Source: CAWCDJ01 sp963796485 (GTDB lineage Bacteria > Acidobacteriota > Terriglobia > Bryobacterales > Bryobacteraceae). Taken from it: DNA of 64,000 bases. The stretch lies in NCBI GenBank assembly GCA_963796485.1, contig CAWCLV010000001.1, positions 124,001 through 188,000 on the forward strand. The letters run 5' to 3'. The stretch's first letter is position 1. Each line of letters begins with the position of its first letter. The notes below the pieces were generated by a model. The model was given only the letters and a program-made list of their open reading frames with translations. It ran no database searches and was not told the origin of the DNA. Shown here in pieces: positions 58,372 to 64,000 of the stretch. The translations under genes and the position numbers were made by a program.

Positions 58372-58980
58372 TCAGTCGAATGCCGACGCGGTCTTCCACT
58401 CTTTCCAGACGTTCCCCACAAGGTCGATTCCCGGCCTCAGTGTCGGCTTGCCGGGTCGCCATCCGGACGGCGTGGCTTGCGTACCCTTGGATTCGCGGAC
58501 GAGTTGAAAGGCCTGAATTTGCCGGATCGATTCGAGGACGTTGCGGCCCACCGGCGGCGTCAGGACTTCATAAGCCTGTATGACGCCGTCCGGATCGATG
58601 AGGAAGCGCCCGCGCGTCTCCACCCCGGCTTCCTCGTCATACACGCCGTACACCGCGCCCACTTTACCGCCCCCATCCGCCAGCATCGGGAAGGGCACGC
58701 CTCCAGCCACCATTTTGCACAGTTCCTGGTCGTTCCACATTTTGTGAACGAACATGCTGTCGACGCTTACGGACAAAACCTCCACACCGAGCTTCTGAAA
58801 TTCCGGATATTTCTCGGCGACCGCCGAGAGCTCCGTGCTTCAAACGAAGGTGAAGTCTCCCGGGTAGAAGCAAAGCAGCACCCATTTGCCGAGATATTCC
58901 GAGAGCTTGACGTTGACGAATTTGCCCTGGTGATATCCCGGCGCGGTGAAATCCGGGGCCTTTCTTCCGATCAGAATCAT
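58372..58980 (-). CDS. AhpC-type peroxiredoxin, probable selenoprotein (in-frame TGA at 58842-58840)
   Basis: Read through one TGA, the frame gives a 202-residue AhpC/Prx1 protein: GRKAPDFTAPGYHQGKFV, WVLLCFYPGDFTFV, then the TGA where the peroxidatic Cys should be, then STELSAVAEKYPEFQKLGVE, VLSVSVDSMFVHKMW and ETRGRFLIDPDGVIQA. The TGA at the catalytic position with a SECIS-like hairpin 17 nt downstream argues for selenocysteine. The family's C-terminal resolving Cys (VCPAxW) is replaced by ATPSGW, so it would be a one-selenol enzyme reducing H2O2 or organic peroxides. The start is 58980 (AAGGAG 9 nt upstream) or 59088 (GGGAGG upstream, adding 36 polar residues). A nonsense mutation is the alternative. 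Confidence 0.72.
58812..58829 (-). promoter_or_regulatory. SECIS-like hairpin with GGUC loop
   Basis: On the minus strand, 17 nt after the TGA, TCTCGGC-GGTC-GCCGAGA forms a perfect 7-bp stem with a GGUC tetraloop. E. coli fdhF has the same GGUC loop at nearly the same distance from its UGA. The hairpin lies inside the coding frame, as in bacterial SECIS elements bound by SelB. Confidence 0.65.
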
Positions 58981-59149
58981 TTTCGATTGCTCCTTCTGTT
59001 CCTGCTGATTTGCACTCTCGTCCCCATGCGCCTCATCCGCCGGCCTGCTGGCCGGCCTTGCGCAACCGGGGCTCAATTCTTCCGCCATAATTCCCTCCCA
59101 CAATCCGGCACAGCCGCCCGGGGGCCGGTTTTTTTAATAGGGCCAAACT

Positions 59150-59158
59150 GCACCTATA
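59150..59158 (-). promoter_or_regulatory. TATAGGTGC motif, copy 2, at the peroxiredoxin promoter
   Basis: The minus strand reads TATAATATAGGTGC: a perfect TATAAT -10 (59163-59158) abuts and overlaps the motif, which would cover the transcription start of the peroxiredoxin gene. CTATA-T-TATAG (59154-59164) is also a dyad. Confidence 0.5.
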
Positions 59159-59191
59159 TTATAGTAGCGCTGTCGATGCTGGATGTACTTC

Positions 59192-59200
59192 GCACCTATA
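59192..59200 (-). promoter_or_regulatory. TATAGGTGC motif, copy 3, at the padR promoter
   Basis: The plus strand reads GCACCTATAGT; its TATAGT (59197-59202) could be the -10 of the padR gene, so the motif would overlap the promoter and allow autorepression. Confidence 0.45.
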
Positions 59201-59266
59201 GTCAACAATGAGGTATTCTCGGTATGTAAAGCTTGCGCCGAGGCGTAAGCCTTCGGGAGGATCAGA

Positions 59267-59683
59267 GTGCCACAACGAATGTGCCGGCGGCACGGCAGGG
59301 AACAGCCTTGCACTTGCGCGATGGGCAATCTGTACCGCTTCGTCGAACCGGTTGTGCTGCTGCTCCTTAAGAAGAAAGGGCAGTCCTACGGTTATGATCT
59401 GGCCGTGGATTTGCAGGAGCATGCACTTACCGATGCCGAAATTGAGAGAGGCGCGCTATACCGCACGCTCCGGCAGTTGGAGGGGAACGGCAACCTGCGG
59501 TCCGACTGGCAAACCGATAAAGCGGGTCCGGCCCGCCGGGTCTACAAACTCACGGCGAAAGGCGAGCGGCACCTGCAGGAGTGGGCTACCGTCCTGGAGC
59601 ATGTTTCGAAATCGATGGCCCGCTTCGTCAAAGAGACCAGAGGGCCTTTGCGGCCAAACGGCGCGGCGAGGGCCAGATCTTAA
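59267..59683 (+). CDS. PadR family transcriptional regulator with N-terminal Cys cluster
   Basis: The 138-residue protein has a Cys/His-rich start (MCRRHGREQPCTC, residues 5-17), then a PadR winged helix (about 20-95; RFVEPVVLLLLKKKGQSYGY, ERGALYRTLRQLEGNGNL) and a C-terminal helix. PadR proteins are usually repressors. The three Cys and one His could bind metal or sense thiols/oxidants. GTG start with GGGAGG 6 nt upstream. It is divergent from the peroxiredoxin gene and 39 bp before the CDF gene. Confidence 0.82.
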   Translation: MPQRMCRRHGREQPCTCAMGNLYRFVEPVVLLLLKKKGQSYGYDLAVDLQEHALTDAEIERGALYRTLRQLEGNGNLRSDWQTDKAGPARRVYKLTAKGERHLQEWATVLEHVSKSMARFVKETRGPLRPNGAARARS

Positions 59684-59722
59684 ATTGGGTCATCGTCCGG
59701 TGACCTTGGACGGAGTGCCGGC

Positions 59723-60628
59723 GTGAGACACGAATCGGGCGAACGCGAAAGCAGCAATCTGGATCGGCGGCTTTGGATCAGCGCCGCGTTGAACATCACG
59801 ATCACTCTGGTGGAATTGACCGGCGGTCTTTTGGCGGGGAGCCTGGCGCTCATGGCGGATGCCATGCACAACTTCGCGGACGCCGGCGCGATCGGTGTCG
59901 CGATTTTCGCCCGCTGGCTCGGCCGGCGGGCGCCAACGCCGCGGCATACCTATGGTTTCAAGCGGGCGGAAATTCTTGCCGCGCTATTGAACGCCGCCGC
60001 CTTGATCGCAATTTCGTTGCTTATCGGGCGAGCCGCCCTGGGCCGGCTGTTTCACCCTGAGATGGTCCGGGCGTCTGTCATGCTGGGCGCGGCACTCTTC
60101 GCGTTGGCTGCCAATCTGGCCGCGGTGGGCCTCCTGAAGCGCCACAGCCATGAAGACATCAATGTCCGCAGCGTCTTTCTGCACCTGCTGCAGGACGCAC
60201 TGGCCTCTTGTGCGGTGGTCGCCGCGGCCCTGTTGACGCGTACGCGAATCGGGCCATATGTCGATCCGGTTGCTGCGATTTTAGTCGGATTCGCCGTCCT
60301 GCGAAGCGCCGTATCCATCGCCCGGGAATCCCTCCACACGCTGCTCGAAGGCACGCCTTCGGATTTGAATGTAGGAGAGCTGGCGCAAGCGGTTTTGCGG
60401 CATTTCCCGGATGTGCGTCTGCACCACATTCATGTCTGGGAAGTCGGGCCGGGTCAGCGGGTGCTGACGGCTCACATGAAAACCGGCGCCGTGAGCATTG
60501 CCGAGGCTGAGTGTGTGGCCGCCGGTCTTCGGCGCTACCTGCGCCACGAGTGGAACATAGAGCATGCGACTTTGGAGGTCGAGGCGAATGGCTGCGGAAA
60601 AGAGGAGATTCTGGGTGCGTGGCGGTGA
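59723..60628 (+). CDS. Cation diffusion facilitator (CzcD/ZitB-like metal exporter)
   Basis: The 301-residue protein has six transmembrane segments, with the metal sites of the CDF family in AMHNFADAG (HxxxD, about residues 47-55) and HLLQDALAS (HxxxD, about 154-162). A His-rich loop (HSHED) lies between helices 4 and 5, and a C-terminal cytoplasmic domain has HHIHVWEVGPG. It should export Zn2+, Co2+, Cd2+ or a related ion. GTG start with a weak ribosome site. The ccmH-like gene begins inside its last codons. Confidence 0.88.
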   Translation: MRHESGERESSNLDRRLWISAALNITITLVELTGGLLAGSLALMADAMHNFADAGAIGVAIFARWLGRRAPTPRHTYGFKRAEILAALLNAAALIAISLLIGRAALGRLFHPEMVRASVMLGAALFALAANLAAVGLLKRHSHEDINVRSVFLHLLQDALASCAVVAAALLTRTRIGPYVDPVAAILVGFAVLRSAVSIARESLHTLLEGTPSDLNVGELAQAVLRHFPDVRLHHIHVWEVGPGQRVLTAHMKTGAVSIAEAECVAAGLRRYLRHEWNIEHATLEVEANGCGKEEILGAWR

Positions 60629-61091
60629 GAGATTGCGAGCGGCTATCAGCGCTCTCATCCTGATTACGGCCGGGGCAGGCGTTTCCGCGCCTCCCGTTAC
60701 AGCCGGGACCGCTGAGGATCAAAGGGCCAGGGTTCAGCGGATCGAAGATTCGGTTTTGGCCCCCTGCTGCTATACCGAACCCGTGTCTCACCACCAGAGC
60801 GAGGTCGCGGTCAAAATGCGCATCGAGATCGCGAAGTGGGTCGCGGAGGGCAGGACCGACCAGGAAATCCTGGGCACTTATGTGCAGCAATACGGCAGCA
60901 GGGTGCTGGTTGACCCGCGGACGATACCTGGTTGGTGGACCCCCTGGGTTCCCTGGCTCGCCGTCATTTTCGGCGTGGGCTTCGGGTGTTGGCTCTTGAT
61001 GCGCTGGCGCGCCAAACTGCCGCCGGAAGCCTCGTCCTTACCGGGTTCGGATGACGCAGCGGTGCTGCCGGACTTTGATGACTTAGAATGA
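60588..61091 (+). CDS. CcmH/NrfF-like cytochrome c maturation thiol protein
   Basis: The 167-residue protein has a signal/anchor segment (residues 15-36). The CcmH helical domain has adjacent cysteines in LAPCCYTEPVSHHQS (about 57-71), ARVQRIEDSVLAPCC, and EIAKWVAEGRTDQEILGTYV. A C-terminal transmembrane helix (about 115-136) follows. CcmH normally reduces apocytochrome c using an LRCxxC motif; this APCC variant has the pair side by side. It overlaps the CDF gene by 41 nt with GGAGG upstream. No other ccm gene is present, so its partner is elsewhere or its role differs. Confidence 0.72.
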   Translation: MAAEKRRFWVRGGERLRAAISALILITAGAGVSAPPVTAGTAEDQRARVQRIEDSVLAPCCYTEPVSHHQSEVAVKMRIEIAKWVAEGRTDQEILGTYVQQYGSRVLVDPRTIPGWWTPWVPWLAVIFGVGFGCWLLMRWRAKLPPEASSLPGSDDAAVLPDFDDLE

Positions 61092-61104
61092 TCCCTCTCG
61101 CCGC

Positions 61105-61617
61105 CTACGGCTTCAAAGTGAATTCCCAACCGCAATATCTTCCTTCGGGCGCCTCCGGCGGACATTGTAGACAGGTAGTGGAAATGCGAGGGTCGACGGT
61201 CTTCGCAAACGTCTCGAACTCCACTATGCCCACGGGTTTGCAAGGGAACAGCGGCAGCCCCTTACGCTGACGGGCCTGTTGGACGCGGCACTCGTCCATG
61301 AAGAAACGCAAGCGCTGCCGGTCTTCAGACCACTCCACATGCTGCACATTGACCACGCTATAGAGACGCAAGCTCAGAGCCTTCTCCAGCGCCGGCAGAC
61401 CGCCGTCCGGTGGAATATTGAAGGTAGCCATGATGCGGCGCGCTTCCACAACCGCGAACCGCGCCCACGAGCGGGCATCCAACTCGATGGCTGTCTCCAT
61501 GCCGAAGCGTTCCTCTGCCGCCAGGAACCAGCAGCCGTCGTGAGCCAGCCAGTTCTTGGCAAACATCTCGATGGCGCGCAGGAGTTCCTCGCGCTCCATC
61601 GTGTCGAACGGCTTCAT
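61105..61617 (-). CDS. DUF6125-like Cys-containing protein
   Basis: The 170-residue helical protein opens with a pattern I associate with DUF6125-type proteins (LLRAIEMFAKNWLAHDGCWFL, roughly). It ends in a Cys cluster CLQCPPEAPEGRYC (about 149-162) that may bind metal. Function unknown. Its ATG overlaps the stop of the small upstream frame (ATGA). Confidence 0.6.
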   Translation of the reverse strand: MKPFDTMEREELLRAIEMFAKNWLAHDGCWFLAAEERFGMETAIELDARSWARFAVVEARRIMATFNIPPDGGLPALEKALSLRLYSVVNVQHVEWSEDRQRLRFFMDECRVQQARQRKGLPLFPCKPVGIVEFETFAKTVDPRISTTCLQCPPEAPEGRYCGWEFTLKP

Positions 61618-61775
61618 AGCGTGCCCCCGGAAGTCCCGGGCCCGGAGTTCCCGATCCGAAGGCGTCCGCTGTCCAGCCGGTATGCGCCGAATTGCGGCTG
61701 ACCGAACAGGACCCTGAACTCGTAGTCCTCAAGTGGTTTGAGAGTAACGGTGAATTCATCTACCGACGAGGCCAT
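61614..61775 (-). CDS. Short OsmC-like N-terminal fragment, possibly a remnant
   Basis: The 53-residue frame reads FTVTLKPLEDYEFRVLFGQP, then YRLDSGRLRIGNSGPGTSGG. The first part resembles the N-terminal strand region of OsmC-family thiol peroxidases (LEDYxFRVxF...DEPPPLGxxxGPNA). The catalytic Cys domain is missing and the end looks out of register with GPNA. It may be a truncated gene kept for coupling to the DUF6125-like gene, or a chance similarity. Confidence 0.4.
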   Translation of the reverse strand: MASSVDEFTVTLKPLEDYEFRVLFGQPQFGAYRLDSGRLRIGNSGPGTSGGTL

Positions 61776-61873
61776 AAACCGCAGTATACAGCCCCGCCCC
61801 GGCATTTCCATGCCGTACACGCGTCAGCATCATCAAGCAGAACCACCGTCCAGCTATACAATTTAAGAGGATT

Positions 61874-63001
61874 ATGATCGTCAGGTTGATCGCAGCGACA
61901 GTTTTCCTGGCGTCAGTCGTGGTAGCGCAGGGAAGATTCTCTTTTGATCCGCTGGCCTATTCGACTCCGGCGGAAGCGCGTGACGCGGAGAATTACCTCC
62001 ACTCGCATCCGGACGATTTCTCCGTACTGAAGAGACTTCTCGACTACTATGAAGCGCGCTGGCAGACGAATGGGGCGGAACGCCTCCGGCTCATCCTGTG
62101 GACGATTCAAAACCACCCGGACGTCGCTTTGGATCCGCCGCACGACGGGCGGGCCTTGCTGGTGAACCCGGATGACAAACAAGATTACGCGCAGGCGCGG
62201 CAACTGTGGCTCAAACAGATCCAGCGGTATCCCGATCACCCTCGGGTTCTCGCAAACGCGGCGGTCTGTCTAAGGCTTACGGATCGGGAATCGGCCGCCG
62301 ACTGGTTGAAGCGGGCGATCACTCTGAACCCGGACCACCGCGGTTCTCTCACATCTGCGTTAGCTGACGTCTATGCCGGCGCGATCACGGCGGTTTCCGG
62401 CATGAATCCATGGGAAGGGCCGACGTCGGTGGATGTTAACGAAACCAACTCCGAATTTGCCCGCCGCGCCCGAATGGAAGCAGCGGTTGATGCCGAGATT
62501 GCCGCCAGAACGGGTTGGGCGCTTTATCTGACCACGGAAGCATTTCATCGCCTGCATCTGAGCAACGCGGATTACGACGCGATTGCTGAAGAGTTGCTGC
62601 TCAAGTCTGCTGCTTTCGACTTTCCGAAACCCTTGAGATTAAGCTTGCTCGGGACCTTCTATCAGCGCCAGGAAATGAAGAGGGCCGGTCAGGTTTTCCC
62701 GAAGTCGCGGATCGTGGCGGTTCCTTCCGGGGAACAGGCAAAGCGCCTGCTGTCGAAAACAACCAGCAACGTTTTCACGGGCGAAAAGAACGTTGTGGGC
62801 CCGGTTCACGTCACAGTTGACGTGGTCGTCGGCACGGACGGGCATGTATGGAAGGCGGCCGCTGTGAACGCCCCGACCGGACCGATCAGATCCGCTGCAT
62901 CTGGAGCGGTCATGAGTTGGACATACGAGCCCCTGGACATCGAGGGTGAAGTCGTTCGGGTTGCCACGAGGGTCGAAGTGGATCTCGATTTCCGGCCTTA
63001 G
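61874..63001 (+). CDS. Secreted TPR-like protein with TonB_C-type domain
   Basis: The 375-residue protein has a signal peptide (residues 1-18), a helical TPR-like region (about 30-260; RQLWLKQIQRYPDHPRVLAN, WLKRAITLNPDH) and a C-terminal TonB_C-like domain (about 300-374; VDVVVGTDGHVWKAAAVNAP and MSWTYEPL). Such TonB_C domains occur alone in many secreted acidobacterial proteins without an energising role. AAGAGG is 4 nt before the ATG; TACAAT lies just upstream. Confidence 0.7.
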   Translation: MIVRLIAATVFLASVVVAQGRFSFDPLAYSTPAEARDAENYLHSHPDDFSVLKRLLDYYEARWQTNGAERLRLILWTIQNHPDVALDPPHDGRALLVNPDDKQDYAQARQLWLKQIQRYPDHPRVLANAAVCLRLTDRESAADWLKRAITLNPDHRGSLTSALADVYAGAITAVSGMNPWEGPTSVDVNETNSEFARRARMEAAVDAEIAARTGWALYLTTEAFHRLHLSNADYDAIAEELLLKSAAFDFPKPLRLSLLGTFYQRQEMKRAGQVFPKSRIVAVPSGEQAKRLLSKTTSNVFTGEKNVVGPVHVTVDVVVGTDGHVWKAAAVNAPTGPIRSAASGAVMSWTYEPLDIEGEVVRVATRVEVDLDFRP

Positions 63002-63056
63002 TGCGCCCTCCGTATGGCCTGCAGCCGGGCGCCGATGGCACAGCGGCAACCTGCGG

Positions 63057-63932
63057 CTATTTCAGCCCCTCCACGATCATCTTCGCCAGGTCTGCGATCA
63101 GCAGCGAGCCGGGGTTGTCGGGGCTCCAGTCGGGTTTCGGCATGCCGTCCACGGTGATCGCCATGGCGATGCGGCCGCTTTTCGCGTAGACGACGCCCAC
63201 GTCGGACCGCAGCGCGTCGAGCGCGCCCGTCTTGTTGGCTACGGGAAGGTCGCCCAGCTTACGGCGGATGCCGGTTCCGTCCTGGCAGCGCTTCATCACG
63301 GCAAGGATCTCGCGCGACGCTTCGGGGCTCACGATCTCGCCCTTTTCGAGGCGTTCGAGGATGGTCACCATGTCGTGCGGCGTGGAAACTCCCAGGCCGT
63401 ATTTCCGGTTTTCCGGCAGCCTGCCCGCGGCCGAAACGCCCCGGCCGGGTCCGTCGCCCGAGAGAATCTTCCGCAGCGAGCGCGTGGTCCTGATGCCGAT
63501 ACGGTCCAGATACGCGTTCACCGCGTCCGCGGTGAAGCGCTCCAGGACCATGTTGGTTGCGGTATTGTCGCTCAGCACCATCATGAGGTGCGTGACGTCG
63601 CGCAGCGGCAGTTGCACGCCGTCGGATAACTCCGAGGCGATCACGCCCGAACCGGAGACCTTTTCGGCCGGCGCAATGGTGAGCGGATCGGTCCACTTGG
63701 CTTTGCCCTGCGCCACCTGATCGAAAACCGCGCACAGGACCGGCAGTTTGATGGTACTGGCGGTGCGGACGGGGTCGGCCTCCCGTATCCCGACGGTCGC
63801 GCCGGTGTCGAGGTTCCTGGCATAGAGCGAGACCGTACCCTGAAAGTCCCGGATACGGCTGTGCAGGGCGTCCGGCAGAGGTTGGGCGGGCGAGAGGCAG
63901 GCCAGGAAAAGGGCGAGACTCAGTTTGCGCAT
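63057..63932 (-). CDS. Class A beta-lactamase-like serine hydrolase
   Basis: The 291-residue exported protein has a signal peptide (residues 1-17) and the three active-site motifs of the family: STIK (SxxK, about residues 59-62), SDN (about 121-123) and KTG (about 235-237). The usual class A Glu in the omega loop is not obvious, so true beta-lactamase activity is uncertain; D-Ala-D-Ala peptidases and esterases share the motifs. The ATG at 63932 is chosen over 63959 because the signal begins there. Only a short AT-rich tail with no gene follows to 64000. Confidence 0.82.
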   Translation of the reverse strand: MRKLSLALFLACLSPAQPLPDALHSRIRDFQGTVSLYARNLDTGATVGIREADPVRTASTIKLPVLCAVFDQVAQGKAKWTDPLTIAPAEKVSGSGVIASELSDGVQLPLRDVTHLMMVLSDNTATNMVLERFTADAVNAYLDRIGIRTTRSLRKILSGDGPGRGVSAAGRLPENRKYGLGVSTPHDMVTILERLEKGEIVSPEASREILAVMKRCQDGTGIRRKLGDLPVANKTGALDALRSDVGVVYAKSGRIAMAITVDGMPKPDWSPDNPGSLLIADLAKMIVEGLK

Positions 63933-64000
63933 AACCGATGATAGCGTTCGCCGCGACAAAAGTATGACGATTGGTTTGTTGCGGGCGATGATATATTAAG

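Noticed and set aside
1..64000. CRISPR arrays, prophage, IS elements or defence islands
   Set aside because: No regularly spaced repeats, transposase, integrase or phage genes were seen; the decayed genes show deletions without IS ends.

Overview
The window looks like chromosome from a GC-rich acidobacterium of the Solibacter/Bryobacter type. This is inferred from protein content: a TIGR03437-type C-terminal domain (a Solibacter hallmark), a secreted protein of the acidobacterial 'PVPTQILxxKRVFVSNA' type, Lys/Arg-rich histone-like proteins with repeated 'SAAGR' boxes, DUF4965 glutaminase, sulfatase and GH27 genes, and glucarate dehydratase. I see no rRNA, CRISPR array, prophage or intact insertion sequence. 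One tRNA (Arg-ACG) is present.

Layout. 0-1 kb: end of a NuoE/NuoF-type diaphorase operon. 1-9.4 kb: housekeeping and secreted enzymes (CPBP protease, carbonic-anhydrase-like protein, NIPSNAP, aminotransferase, M28 peptidase, glutaminase). 9.4-10.8 kb: two decayed genes joined head to head. 10.9-26.7 kb: a compact nitrogen-oxide island (next paragraph). 26.8-33.2 kb: radical SAM gene, histone-like protein, PH-domain protein, flaG, and a decarboxylase/ATP-grasp pair behind a flagellar-sigma-like promoter. 33-51 kb: tRNA-Arg, alanyl-tRNA editing protein, TlpA-like protein, MFS exporter, carbohydrate catabolism genes, otsA, a two-component system and a cytochrome c. 51-55 kb: pyruvate carboxylase. 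54.8-61 kb: a thiol/selenium/metal redox cluster (CoA-disulfide reductase-rhodanese, NifX-like protein, peroxiredoxin, PadR, CDF exporter, CcmH). 61-64 kb: small conserved genes, a TPR/TonB_C protein and a class A beta-lactamase-like hydrolase.

The nitrogen-oxide island is the most coherent system. It has ric and nnrS, a DUF438-hemerythrin-PAS protein with a DUF1858/DUF2249 partner, and a translationally coupled five-gene operon for an unusual nitrate reductase (NarK transporter fused to a NarI-like cytochrome b, NarB-like molybdoenzyme, four-cluster ferredoxin, Rieske protein, small membrane protein). It also has a SPASM radical SAM enzyme, a Crp/Fnr regulator without Fe-S cysteines, another hemerythrin, a badly deleted quinol nitric oxide reductase pseudogene, a fused E1 dehydrogenase and a small Cys-rich protein. 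Seven perfect GTGAC-N4-GTCAC palindromes lie in its promoters and I found none elsewhere in the window. Each sits about 41.5 bp upstream of the inferred start, with a -10-like hexamer at the matching distance. I infer one regulon controlled by the Crp/Fnr protein encoded inside it.

The second notable item is an AhpC-type peroxiredoxin (58372-58980, minus). Its peroxidatic cysteine codon is replaced by an in-frame TGA, followed 17 nt later by a 7-bp hairpin with a GGUC loop, as in bacterial SECIS elements. This is probably a selenoprotein. A short motif, TATAGGTGC, recurs at its promoter, at the neighbouring padR promoter and upstream of the CoA-disulfide reductase operon, and may be the PadR operator.
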